A DNA stretch of 64,000 bases, taken from Lepturacanthus savala. Taxonomy: Eukaryota > Chordata > Actinopteri > Scombriformes > Trichiuridae. The first letter of the stretch is position 1; each line of letters opens with the position of its first letter. The translations under genes and the position numbers were made by a program. The notes under the pieces are model-generated. The model worked only from the letters and a program-made list of their open reading frames with translations. It made no database searches and was not told the DNA's origin. The stretch covers positions 28,753,098 through 28,817,097 of the forward strand of contig CM060470.1 in the NCBI GenBank assembly GCA_030544235.1, in the 5' to 3' direction. This document shows positions 21,063 through 33,966 of the stretch, piece by piece.

Positions 21063-22801
21063 TCTTCCGCGTCTTTGATTGCCCTTTTGGGGGCCTGAAC
21101 ATACCTAAAAAGTCCCCATTCTTTCTGGACACATCAGGCCCGGCGAAAAATTACGTATTTCATCGGTTTTGAAAATGGGCGGGGCAAAATGGCTCAGTAG
21201 CGCCCCCTTGTCACTTTCAAAACACCCCCCCCATAGGGGTTAGTTCATCGTATCTTCACGAAACTCGGCACACGCGTTTATCATGCCAAGGCGCACAAAA
21301 AATCCTCTTGACCTCATGGTGAAAGTCAAACAGGAAGTCGGCCATTTTGAATCAAACATCGGCGAAGACGCCGTTTGCAGGCAACGTAAATTCACGTACT
21401 AGTCAGAGACTATAGCCTGCAGCGGCGTAAAATTTTGGTTGTAGCTTCTAAAGGGCTTGATCATGAAAAATCATTGAAATGGTGAGTTTTCATGGGAGGG
21501 CGTGGCCTCAGCGAGGCCTCAAATTCTGATGTTTCGCCATGAAAAAGGAAGTTGTGTTTTCTCCATGAAAGGAACATTCAAACTGCCTGAAATTGATGGT
21601 GTATGATGCTGGTCCCGCCCTGAACACGTGTATATGTTTAAATTCACGCCATGTCAGACCGCCCCCTGCTGGCAGCAGGAAGTCACTGTTGTCACGCTTT
21701 AATGAATTTCTCAGAGGAAATTATGGATAACCACTTCAAATTGTGTTTCTGGCATGTCAAGACCTTTGTGATGAAATGTCTTTAATACCATGAGTTTTCA
21801 TTGGAGGGCGTGGCCTCGGCAAGGCGGCGAGTTTCCATCCCTCGCCATGTGACATCAACTCATCATAACTTCCACATGCTATATTCTATCTGCACCAAAT
21901 CTCTGATGCTTCATAAGGGTCCCGCCCTGAACATATTTATACACTCATATTCACTCACACTCATAGCGCCCCCTATTGGTAGCAGGAAATAACTTTCAAA
22001 TGTAAAGCCCCATGCTTTATCTTTAACCTAGACTTACAAAATTCGGCAGACACATGGAGTACTTCAGGACGGACAAAAAAGCCTCTTGGATCCATATCCT
22101 AATTCCGACAGGAAGTCAACCATCTTGAATTGAACGTCAGCGATATCGCCGTTTGCAGGCATCATACTTTGACGAACTAGTCCTAGGGATTTATCAGCAG
22201 TGACTTCAAATTTTGGCTGTGGCATCTAAAGACGTCAATGATGAAAAAACATTGAAATGGTGGCTCTAAAGGTTAGGGCGTGGCCTCGGTGAGGCCTCAA
22301 ATCCTGATGTTTCGCCATGAAAAAGGAAGTTGTGATTTCTCCAGGAAAGGAACATCCTAACTGCATGAAATTGATGGTGTATGATGCTGGTCATGCTCTG
22401 AACATGTGTACGTGTTTATATACACGCCACGTCAGACCGCCCCCTGCTGGCAGCAGGAAGTCACTGTTGTCACGCTTTAATGAATTTCTCCTAGAGAATA
22501 ACCCGCAACCGCTTCAAATCATGTCTCTAACATCTCAAGAACTTTGTTATGAGAAAGTTTTTTAAACGGTGACAATTCAGTAATGGGTGTTAGGGTTGGC
22601 AGACAGCGAATTACGCTGCCTCTCCCTCAGACAGGGACTTGAGATAGTTTCAACATATTGCCTCAAAATCAACGATCGCCCCCGACACAAAGCAAACACA
22701 CATGCTCTGACTCGCCCATACCCCGACTCGCCCGTACCCCGACCGCCCATACCCCGCGGTGCACCCGCGAGGGCCCTTCATTGCTGCTTGCAGCACTAGT
22801 T
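21063..22801 (+). repeat. Unit 12, full length
   Basis: The CRE palindrome is mutated (TGACCTCA at 21309). GAAAGTTTTTTAAACGG replaces GAAAGTTTACAAACGG, a change close to GAAAGTATTTTAAACGG in unit 21. The right end has the CGCGGTGCACCCGCGAG form. A four-triplet ATT tract then leads to unit 13. Confidence 0.95.
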
Positions 22802-22827
22802 ATTATTATTATTCTTTTTTTTCTTTG

Positions 22828-24553
22828 TCTTCCGCGTCTTTGATTGCCCTTTTGGAGGCCTGAACATACCTAAAAAGTCCCCATTTTTTCTGGACGCATC
22901 AGGCCCGGCGAAAAATTACATATTTCATCGGTTTTGAAAATGGGCGGGGCAAAATGGCTCAGTAGCGCCCCCTTGTCACTTTCAAAACACCCCCCCCATA
23001 GGGGTTAGTTTATCGTATCTTCACGAAACTCGGCACACGCGTTTGTCATGCCAAGGCGCACAAAAAATCCTCTTGACGTCATGGTGAAAGTCAAACAGGA
23101 AGTCGGCCATTTTGAATCAAACATCGCCGAAGACGCCGTTTGCAGGCAACGAAAATCACCTACTAGTCAGAGACTATAGCCTGCAGCGGCGTAAAATTTT
23201 GGTTGTAGCATCTAAAAGGCTTGATCATGAAAACTCGTCGAAATGGTGAGTTTTCATTGGAGGGCGTGGCCTCGGCGAGGCCTCAAATTCTGATGTTTCG
23301 CCATGAAAAAGGAAGTTGTGTTTTCTCCATGAAAGGAACATCCTAACTGCATGAAATTGATGGTGTATGATGCTGGTCATGCTCTGAACACGTGTATATG
23401 TTTATATTCACGCCACGTCAAACCGCCCCCTGCTGGCAGCAGGAAGTCACTGTCGTCACGCTTTAATGAATTTCTCAGAGGAAATTATGGATAACCACTT
23501 CAAATTGTGTTTCTGGCATGTCAAGACCTTTGTGATGAAATGTCTTTAATACCATGAGTTTTCATTGGAGGGCGTGGCCTCGGCGAGGCGGCGAGTTTCC
23601 ATCCCTCGCCATGTGACATCAACTCATCATAACTTCCACATGCTATATTCTATCTGCACCAAATCTCTGATGCTTCATAAGGGTCCCGCCCTGAACATAT
23701 TTATACACTCATATTCACTCACACTCATAGCGCCACCTATTGGTAGCAGGAAATAACTTTCAAATGTAAAGCCCCATGCTTTATCTTTAACCTAGACTTA
23801 CGAAATTCGGCAGACACATGGAGTACTTCAGGACGGACAAAAAAGCCTCTTGGATCCATATCCTAAGTCCGACAGGAAGTCGGCCATCTTGAATTGAACG
23901 TCAGTGATATCGCCGTTTGCAGGCGTCGTACTTTGACGAACTAGTCCTAGGGATTTATCAGCAGTGACTTCAAATTTTGGCTGTGGCATCTAAAGACGTC
24001 AATGATGAAAAAACATTGAAATGGTGGCTCTAAAGGTTAGGGCGTGGCCTCGGTGAGGCCTCAAATCCTGATGTTTCGCCATGAAAAAGGAAGTTGTGAT
24101 TTCTAGAGGAAAGAAACATCCTAACTGCATGAAATTGATGGTGTATGATGCTGGTCATGCTCTGAACACGTGTACGTGTTTATATTCACGCCACATCAGA
24201 CCGCCCCCTGCTGGCAGCAGGAAGTCACTGTTGTCACGCTTTAATGAATTTCTCCTAGAGAATAACCCACAACCGCTTCAAATCGTGTCTCTAACATCTC
24301 AAGAACTTTGTTATGAGAAACTTTACAAACGGTGACAATTCAGTAATTGGTGTTAGCGTTGGCAGACAGCGAATTACGCTGCCTCTCCCTCAGACAGGGA
24401 CTTGAGATAGTTTCAACATATTGCCTCAAAATCAACGATCGCCCCCGACACAAAGCAAACACATATGCTCTGACTCGCCCATACCCCGACTCGCCCATAC
24501 CCCGACTGCCCATACCCCGCGAGGGCCCTTCAATGCTGCTTGCAGCACTAGTT
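22828..24553 (+). repeat. Unit 13, full length
   Basis: A member of the 11/13/19/22 subfamily. It has GCGCCACCTATTGG at about 23731, one base off the usual anchor, shared with units 15, 16, 21 and 25. CAGTAATTGGTG (24342) is private. Confidence 0.95.
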
Positions 24554-24570
24554 ATTCTTTTTTTTCTTTG

Positions 24571-26313
24571 TCTTCCGCGTCTTTGATTGCCCTTTTGGAG
24601 GCCTGAACATACTTAAAAAGTCCCCATTTTTTCTGGACGCATCAGACCCGGCGAAAAATTACGTATTTCGTAGGTTTTGAAAATGGGCGGGGCAAAATGG
24701 CTCAGTAGCGCCCCCTTTTCACTTTCAAAACACCCCCCCCATAGGGGTTAGTTTATCGTATCTTCACGAAACTCGGCACACGCGTTTATCATGCCAAGGC
24801 GCACAAAAAATCCTCTTGACGTCATGGTGAAAGTCAAACAGGAAGTCGGCCATTTTGAATCAAACATCGCCGAAGACGCCGTTTGCAGGCAACGTAAATT
24901 CACCTACTAGTCAGACACTATAGCCTGCAGCGGCGTAAAATTTTGGATGTAGCTTCTAAAAGGCTTGATCATGAAAACTCGTCGAAATGGTGAGTTTTCA
25001 TGGGAGGGCGTGGCCTCAGCGAGGCCTCAAATTCTGATGTTTCGCCATGAAAAAGGAAGTTGTGTTTTCTCCATGAAAGGAACATCCTAACTGCATGAAA
25101 TTGATGGTGCATGATGCTGGTCCCGCCCTGAACACGTGTATATGTTTATGTTCACGCCACGTCAAACCGCCCCCTGCTGGCAGCAGGAAGTCACTGTCGT
25201 CACGCTTTAATGAATTTCTCAGAGGAAATTATGGATAACCACTTCAAATTGTGTTTCTGGCATGTCAAGACCTTTGTGATGAAATGTCTTTAATACCATG
25301 AGTTTTCTTTGGAGGGCGTGGCCTCAGCGAGGCGGCGAGTTTCCATCCCTCGCCATGTGACATCAACTCATCATAACTTCCACATGCTATATTCTATCTG
25401 CACCAAATCTCTGATGCTTCATAAGGGTCCCGCCCTGAACATATTTATACACTCATATTCACTTACACTCATAGCGCCCCCTATTGGTAGCAGGAAATAA
25501 CTTTCAAATGTAAAGCCCCATGCTTTATCTTTAACCTAGACTTACAAAATTCGGCAGACACATGGAGTACTTCAGGACGGACAAAAAAGCCTCTTGGATC
25601 CATATCCTAAGTCCGACAGGAAGTCGGCCATCTTGAATTGAACGTCAGTTATATCGCCGTTTGCAGGCGTCATACTTTGTCGAACTAGTCCTAGGGATTT
25701 ATCAGCAGTGACTTCAAATTTTGGCTGTGGCATCTAAAGACGTCAATGATGAAAAAACATTGAAATGGTGGCTCTAAAGGTTAGGGCGTGGCCTCGGTGA
25801 GGCCTCAAATCCTGATGTTTCGCCATGAAAAAGGAAGTTGTGATTTCTCCAGGAAAGGAACATCCTAACTGCATGAAATTGATGGTGTATGATGCTGGTC
25901 ATGCTCTGAACACGTGTACGTGTTTATATTCACGCCACGTCAGACCGCCCCCTGCTGGCAGCAGGAAGTCACTGTTGTCACGCTTTAATGAATTTCTCCT
26001 AGAGAATAACCCACAACCGCTTCAAATCGTGTCTCTAACATTTCAAGAACTTTGTTATGAGAAAGTTTACAAACGGTGACAATTCAGTAATGGGTGTTAG
26101 CGTTGGCAGACAGCGAATTACGCTGCCTCTCCCTCAGACAGGGAGTTGAGATAGTTTCAACATATTGCCTCAAAATCAATGATCGCCCCCGACACAAAGC
26201 AAACACACATGCTCTGACTCGCCCATACCCCGACTCGCCCATACCCCGACTCGCCCATACCCCGACTGCCCATACCCCGCGAGGGCCCTTCATTGCTGCT
26301 TGCAGCACTAGTT
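24571..26313 (+). repeat. Unit 14, full length, longer minisatellite
   Basis: 16 bp longer than the modal unit because the terminal minisatellite has one more CTCGCCCATACCCCGA (four periods, about 26217-26278). Left half has GGATGTAGCTTC. GTCAGTTATATCGCC in the B half is shared with units 17, 20 and 27. Confidence 0.95.
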
Positions 26314-26330
26314 ATTCTTTTTTTTCTTTT

Positions 26331-28064
26331 TCTTCCGCGTCTTTGATTGCCCTTTTGGAGGCCTGAACATACTTAAAAAGTCCCCATTTTTTCTGGACGC
26401 ATCAGACCCGGCGAAAAATTACGTATTTCGTAGGTTTTGAAAATGGGCGGGGCAAAATGGCTCAGTAGCGCCCCCTTTTCACTTTCAAAACACCCCCCCC
26501 ATAGGGGTTAGTTTATCGTATCTTCACGAAACTCGGCACACGCGTTTATCATGCCAAGGCGCACAAAAAATCCTCTTGACGTCATGGTGAAAGTCAAACA
26601 GGAAGTCGGCCATTTTGAATCAAACATCGCCGAAGACGCCGTTTGCAGGCAACGTAAATTCACCTACTAGTCAGACACTATAGCCTGCAGCGGCGTAAAA
26701 TTTTGGATGTAGCTTCTAAAAGGCTTGATCATGAAAACTCGTCGAAATGGTGAGTTTTCATGGGAGGGCGTGGCCTCAGCGAGGCCTCAAATTCTGATGT
26801 TTCGCCATGAAAAAGGAAGTTGTGTTTTCTCCATGAAAGGAACATCCTAAATGCATGAAATTGATGGTGCATGATGCTGGTCCCGCCCTGAACACGTGTA
26901 TATGTTTATATTCACGCCACGTCAAACCGCCCCCTGCTGGCAGCAGGAAGTCACTGTCGTCACGCTTTAATGAATTTCTCAGAGGAAATTATGGATAACC
27001 ACTTCAAATTGTGTTTATGGCATGTCAAGACCTTTGTGATGAAATGTGTTTAATACCATGAGTTTTCATTGGAGGGCGTGGCCTCGGCGAGGCGGCGAGT
27101 TTCCATCCCTCGCCATGTGACATCAACTCATCATAACTTCCACATGCTATATTCTATCTGCACCAAATCTCTGATGCTTCATAAGGGTCCCGCCCTGAAC
27201 ATATTTATACACTCATATTCACTCACACTCATAGCGCCACCTATTGGTAGCAGGAAATAACTTTCAAATGTAAAGCCCCATGCTTTATCTTTAACCTAGA
27301 CTTACAAAATTCGGCAGACACATGGAGTACTTCAGGACGGACAAAAAAGCCTCCTGAATCCATATCCTAAGTCCGACAGGAAGTCGGCCATCTTGAATTG
27401 AACGTCAGCGATATCGCCGTTTGCAGGCGTCGTACTTTGACGAACTAGTCCTAGGGATTTATCAGCAGTGACTTCAAATTTTGGCTGTGGCGTCTAAAGA
27501 CGTCAATGATGAAAAAACATTGAAATGGTGGCTCTAAAGGTTAGGGCGTGGCCTCGGTGAGGCCTCAAATCCTGATGTTTCGCCATGAAAAAGGAAGTTG
27601 TGATTTCTCCAGGAAAGGAACATCCTAACTGCATGAAATTGATGGTGTATGATGCTGGTCATGCTCTGAACACGTGTACGTGTTTATATTCACGCCACGT
27701 CAGACCGCCCCCTGCTGGCAGCAGGAAGTCACTGTTGTCACGCTTTAATGAATTTCTCCTAGAGAATAACCCACAACCGCTTCAAATCGTGTCTCTAACA
27801 TCTCAAGAACTTTGTTATGAGAAAGTTTACAAACGGTGACAATTCAGTAATGGGTGTTAGCGTTGGCAGACAGCGAATTACGCTGCCTCTCCCTCAGACA
27901 GGGACTTGAGATAGTTTCAACATATTGCCTCAAAATCAACGATCACCCCCGACACAAAGCAAACACACATGCTCTGACTCGCCCATACCCCGACTCGCCC
28001 GTACCCCGACCGCCCATACCCCGACTGCCCATACCCCGCGAGGGCCCTTCAATGCTGCTTGCAG
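26331..28064 (+). repeat. Unit 15, terminal CACTAG missing
   Basis: Ends CTTGCAG and then TTATTA, so the last six bases before TT are gone while the hairpin arm is partly kept. It has four minisatellite periods. CTAAATGCATGAAATTG and CCTCCTGAATCC place it with units 16, 21 and 25. Confidence 0.93.
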
Positions 28065-28445
28065 TTATTAGGGCCCGAGCGGCGACTGCATAGCAGTCGC
28101 GGTACCGCGAGGCCCTATTGTTCTCCAAAAGATTATTATTATTATTCTTATTATTATTAGGGCCCGAGCGGCGACTGCATAGCAGTCGCGGTACCGCGAG
28201 GCCCTATTGTTCTCCAAAAGATTATTATTATTATTCTTATTAGGGCCCGAGCGGCGACTGCATAGCAGTCGCGGTACCGCGAGGCCCTATTGTTCTCCAA
28301 AAGATTATTATTATTCTTATTATTATTATTATTATTATTAGGGCCCGAGCGGCGACTGCATAGCAGTCGCGGTACCGCGAGGCCCTATTGTTCTCCAAAA
28401 GATTATTATTATTATTATTCTTATTCTTATTCTTTTTTTTCTTTG
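28065..28445 (+). repeat. Cluster of four palindromic modules
   Basis: Modules at 28070, 28159, 28242 and 28340, all long form with intact CGCGGTACCGCG. Separators are ATT tracts of differing length, each with one CTT interruption. Confidence 0.93.
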
Positions 28446-30172
28446 TCTTCCGCGTCTTTGATTGCCCTTTTGGAGGCCTGAACATACTTAAAAAGTCCCC
28501 ATTTTTTCTGGACGCATCAGACCCGGCGAAAAATTACGTATTTCGTAGGTTTTGAAAATGGGCGGGGCAAAATGGCTCAGTAGCGCCCCCTTTTCACTTT
28601 CAAAACACCCCCCCCATAGGGGTTAGTTTATCGTATCTTCACGAAACTCGGCACACGCGTTTATCATGCCAAGGCGCACAAAAAATCCTCTTGACGTCAT
28701 GGTGAAAGTCAAACAGGAAGTCGGCCATTTTGAATCAAACATCGCCGAAGACGCCGTTTGCAGGCAACGTAAATTCACCTACTAGTCAGACACTATAGCC
28801 TGCAGCGGCGTAAAATTTTGGATGTAGCTTCTAAAAGGCTTGATCATGAAAACTCGTCGAAATGGTGAGTTTTCATGGGAGGGCGTGGCCTCAGCGAGGC
28901 CTCAAATTCTGATGTTTCGCCATGAAAAAGGAAGTTGTGTTTTCTCCATGAAAGGAACATCCTAAATGCATGAAATTGATGGTGTATGATGCTGGTCCCG
29001 CCCTGAACACGTGTATATGTTTATATTCACGCCACGTCAGACCGCCCCCTGCTGGCAGCAGGAAGTCACTGTCGTCACGCTTTAATGAATTTCTCAGAGG
29101 AAATTATGGATAACCACTTCAAATTGTGTTTATGGCATGTCAAGACCTTTGTGATGAAATGTGTTTAATACCATGAGTTTTCATTGGAGGGCGTGGCCTC
29201 GGCGAGGCGGCGAGTTTCCATCCCTCGCCATGTGACATCAACTCATCATAACTTCCACATGCTATATTCTATCTGCACCAAATCTCTGATGCTTCATAAG
29301 GGTCCCGCCCTGAACATATTTATACACTCATATTCACTCACACTCATAGCGCCACCTATTGGTAGCAGGAAATAACTTTCAAATGTAAAGCCCCATGCTT
29401 TATCTTTAACCTAGACTTACAAAATTCGGCAGACACATGGAGTACTTCAGGACGGACAAAAAAGCCTCCTGAATCCATATCCTAAGTCCGACAGGAAGTC
29501 GGCCATCTTGAATTGAACGTCAGCGATATCGCCGTTTGCAGGCATCATACTTTGACGAACTAGTCCTAGGGATTTATCAGCAGTGACTTCAAATTTTGGC
29601 TGTGGCATCTAAAGACGTCAATGATGAAAAAACATTGAAATGGTGGCTCTAAAGGTTAGGGCGTGGCCTCGGTGAGGCCTCAAATCCTGATGTTTCGCCA
29701 TGAAAAAGGAAGTTGTGATTTCTCCAGGAAAGGAACATCCTAACTGCATGAAATTGATGGTGTATGATGCTGGTCATGCTCTGAACACGTGTACGTGTTT
29801 ATATACACGCCACGTCAGACCGCCCCCTGCTGGCAGCAGGAAGTCACTGTTGTCACGCTTTAATGAATTTCTCCTAGAGAATAACCCGCAAACGCTTCAA
29901 ATCATGTCTCTAACATCTCAAGAACTTTGTTATGAGAAAGTTTACAAACGGTGACAATTCAGTAATGGGTGTTAGCGTTGGCAGACAGCGAATTACGCTG
30001 CCTCTCCCTCAGACAGGGACTTGAGATAGTTTCAACATATTGCCTCAAAATCAACGATCGCCCCCGACACAAAGCAAACACACATGCTCTGACTCGCCCA
30101 TACCCCGACTCGCCCATACCCCGACTGCCCATACCCCGCGAGGGCCCTTCAATGCTGCTTGCAGCACTAGTT
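28446..30172 (+). repeat. Unit 16, full length
   Basis: Sister of unit 25: same length and shared private changes, including CCCGCAAACGCTTC (29886), CTAAATGCATG, CACGTCAGACC in the A half and TATATACACGCC. The two copies are 16,313 bp apart. Confidence 0.95.
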
Positions 30173-30282
30173 AGGGCCCGAGCGGCGACTGCATAGCAGT
30201 CGCGGTACCGCGAGGCCCTATTGTTCTCCAAAAGATTATTATTATTCTTATTATTATTCTTTTTTTTCTTTGTCTTCCGCGT
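30173..30282 (+). repeat. Palindromic module, ATT tract and leader
   Basis: One long-form module directly after ACTAGTT. Confidence 0.92.
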
Positions 30283-31998
30283 CTTTGAATGCCCTTTTGG
30301 GGGCCTGAACATACCTAAAAAGTCCCCATTTTTTCTGGACGCATCAGGCCCGGCGAAAAATTACGAATTTCGTAGGTTTTGAAAATGGGCGGGGCAAAAT
30401 GGCTCAGTAGCGCCCCCTTGTCACTTTCAATACACCCCCCCCATAGGGGTTAGTTTATCGTATCTTCACGAAACTCGGCACACGCGTTTATCATGCCAAG
30501 GCGCACAAAAAATCCTCTTGACGTCATGGTGAAAGTCAAACAGGAAGTCGGCCATTTTGAATCAAACATCGGCGAAGACGCCGTTTGCAGGCAACGTAAA
30601 TTCACATACTAGTCGGAGACTATAGCCTGCAGCGGCGTAAAATTTTGGTTGTAGCTTCTAAAAGGCTTGATCATGAAAAATCATTGAAATGGTGAGTTTT
30701 CATGGGAGGGCGTGGCCTCGGCGAGGCCTCAAATTCTGATGTTTCGCCATGAAAAAAGAAGTTGTGTTTTCTCCATGAAAGGAACATCCTAACTGCATGA
30801 AATTGATGGTGTATGATGCTGGTCCCGCCCTGAACACGTGTATATGTTTATATTCACACCACGTCAAACCGCCCCCTGCTGGCAGCAGGAAGTCACTGTC
30901 GTCACGCTTTAATGAATTTCTCAGAGGAAATTATGGATAACCACTTCAAATTGTGTTTCTGGCATGTCAAGACCTTTGTGATGAAATGTGTTTAATACCA
31001 TGAGTTTTCTTTGGAGGGCGTGGCCTCGGCGAGGCGGCGAGTTTCCATCCCTCGCCATGTGACATCAACTCATCATAACTTCCACATGCTATATTCTATC
31101 TGCACCAAATCTCTGATGCTTCATAAGGGTCCCGCCCTGAACATATTTATACACTCATATTCACTTACACTCATAGCGCCCCCTATTGGTAGCAGGAAAC
31201 AACTTTCAAATGTAAAGCCCCATGCTTTATCTTTAACCTAGACTTACGAAATTCGGCAGACACATGGAGTACTTCAGGACGGACAAAAAAGCCTCTTGGA
31301 TCCATATCCTAAGTCCAACAGGAAGTCAGCCATCTTGAATTGAACGTCAGTTATATCGCCGTTTGCAGGCGTCATACTTTGACGAACTAGTCCTAGGGAT
31401 TTATCAGCAGTGACTTCAAATTTTGGCTGTGGCATCTAAAGACGTCAATGATGAAAAAACATTGGAATGGTGGCTCTAAAGGTTAGGGCGTGGCCTCGGT
31501 GAGGCCTCAAATCCTGATGTTTCGCTATGAAAAAGGAAGTTGTGATTTCTCCAGGAAAGGAACATCCTAACTGCATGAAATTGATGGTGTATGATGCTGG
31601 TCATGCTCTGAACACGTGTACGTGTTTATATTCACGCCACGTCAGACCGCCCCCTGCTGGCAGCAGGAAGTCACTGTTGTCACGCTTTAATGAATTTCTC
31701 CTAGAGAATAACCCACAGCCACTTCAAATCGTGTCTCTAACATTTCAAGAACTTTGTTATGAGAAAGTTTACAAACGGTGACAATTCAGTAATGGGTGTT
31801 AGCGTTGCCAGACAGCAAATTACGCTGCCTCTCCCTCAGACAGGGAGTTGAGATAGTTTCAACATATTGCCTCAAAATCAACGATCGCCCCCAACACAAA
31901 GCAAACACACATGCTCTGACTCGCCCATACCCCGACCGCCCATACCCCGACCGCCCATACCCCGCGAGGGCCCTTCAATGCTGCTTGCAGCACTAGTT
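30283..31998 (+). repeat. Unit 17, full length
   Basis: About 11 bp shorter than modal, with three minisatellite periods of the GACCGCCCATACCCC type. TTACGAATTTCG and ACTTTCAATACACC are private. CGCTATGAAAAAGG (31526) changes the conserved CGCCATG context. Confidence 0.95.
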
Positions 31999-32214
31999 AG
32001 GGCCCGAGCGGCGACTGCATAGCAGTCGCGGTACGCGAGGCCCTATTGTTCTCCAAAAGATTATTATTATTATTCTTATTATTATTATTATTATTATTAG
32101 GGCCCGAGCGGCGACTGCATAGCAGTCGCGGTACCGCGAGGCCCTATTGTTCTCCAAAAGATTATTATTATTATTCTTATTATTATTATTATTATTATTC
32201 TTTTTTTTTCTTTG
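31999..32214 (+). repeat. Two palindromic modules with (ATT)n and leader
   Basis: Short form at 31999 and long form at 32099. The leader has nine T in a row, one more than usual. A 142-codon open frame runs from here into unit 18, starting in the module and poly-Leu tract. It is an artefact. Confidence 0.92.
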
Positions 32215-33952
32215 TCTTCCGCGTCTTTGATTGCCCTTTTGGAGGCCTGAACATACTTAAAAAGTCCCCATTTTTTCTGGACGCATCAGGCCCGGCGAAA
32301 AATTACGTATTTCGTAGGTTTCGAAAATGGGCGGGGCAAAATGGCTCAGTAGCGCCCCCTTGTCACTTTCAAAACACCCCCCCCATAGGGGTTAGTTTAT
32401 CGTATCTTCACGAAACTCGGCACACGCGTTTATCATGCCAAGGCGCACAAAAAATCCTCTTGACGTCATGGTGAAAGTCAAACAGGAAGTCGGCCATTTT
32501 GAATCAAACATCGCCGAAGACGCCGTTTGCAGGCAACGTAAATTCACCTACTACTCAGACACTATAGCCTGCAGCGGCGTAAAATTTTGGTTGTAGCATC
32601 TAAAAGGCTTGATCATGAAAACTCGTCGAAATGGTGAGTTTTCATGGGAGGGCGTGGCCTCGGCGAGGCCTCAAATTCTGATGTTTCGCCATGAAAAAGG
32701 AAGTTGTGTTTTCTCCATGAAAGGAACATCCTAACTGCATGAAATTGATGGTGTATGATGCTGGTCCCGCCCTGAACACGTGTATATGTTTATATTCACG
32801 CCACGTCAACCCGCCCCCTGCTGGCAGCAGGAAGTCACTGTCGTCACGCTTTAATGAATTTCTCAGAGGAAATTATGGATAACCACTTCAAATTGTGTTT
32901 ATGGCATGTCAAGACCTTTGTGATGAAATGTCTTTAATACCATGAGTTTTCATTGGAGGGCGTGGCCTCGGCAAGGCGGCGAGTTTCCATCCCTCGCCAT
33001 GTGACATCAACTCATCATAACTTCCACATGCTATATTCTATCTGCACCAAATCTCTGATGCTTCATAAGGGTCCCGCCCTGAACATATTTATACACTCAT
33101 ATTCACTCACACTCATAGCGCCCCCTATTGGTAGCAGGAAATAACTTTCAAATGTAAAGCCCCATGCTTTATCTTTAACCTAGACTTACAAAATTCGGCA
33201 GACACATGGAGTACTTCAGGACGGACAAAAAAGCCTCTTGGATCCATATCCTAAGTTTAACAGGAAGTCAGCCATCTTGAATTGAACGTCAGCGATATCG
33301 CCGTTTGCAGGCGTCATACTTTGACGAACTAGTCCTAGGGATTTATCAGCAGTGACTTCAGATTTTGGCTGTGGCATCTAAAGACGTCAATGATGAAAAA
33401 ACATTGGAATGGTGGCTCTAAAGGTTAGGGCGTGGCCTCGGTGAGGCCTCAAATCCTGATGTTTCGCCATGAAAAAGGAAGTTGTGATTTCTCCAGGAAA
33501 GGAACATCCTAACTGCATGAAATTGATGGTGTATGATGCTGGTCATGCTCCGAACACGAGTACGTGTTTATATTAACGCCACGTCAGACCGCCCCCTGCT
33601 GGCAGCAGGAAGTCACTGTTGTCACGCTTTAATGAATTTCTCCTAGAGAATAACCCACAACCGCTTCAAATCGTGACTCTAACATTTCAAGAACTTTGTT
33701 ATGAGAAAGTTTACAAACGGTGACAATTCAGTAATGGGTGTTAGCGTTGCCAGACAGCGAATTACGCTGCCTCTCCCTCAGACAGGGAGTTGAGATAGTT
33801 TCAACATATTGCCTCAAAATCAACGATCACCCCCGACACAAAGCAAACACACATGCTCTGACTCGCCCATACCCCGACTCGCCCATACCCCGACCGCCCA
33901 TACCCCGCGGTGCACCCGCGAGGGCCCTTCATTGCTGCTTGCAGCACTAGTT
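32215..33952 (+). repeat. Unit 18, full length
   Basis: The B half matches the truncated unit 6 (CTCCGAACACG, GTGACTCTAACATTTC) and has CACGAGTACGTG in place of CACGTGTACGTG (33556), which removes one E-box. CGCGGTGCACCCGCGAG end. It is joined to unit 19 with no ATT tract. Confidence 0.95.
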
Positions 33953-33966
33953 CTTTTTTTTCTTTG

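Noticed and set aside
32046..32474. 142-codon frame, among the longest in the window
   Set aside because: It starts in a palindromic module, passes through ATT tracts and ends in the left part of unit 18. Corresponding frames elsewhere are broken or end differently.
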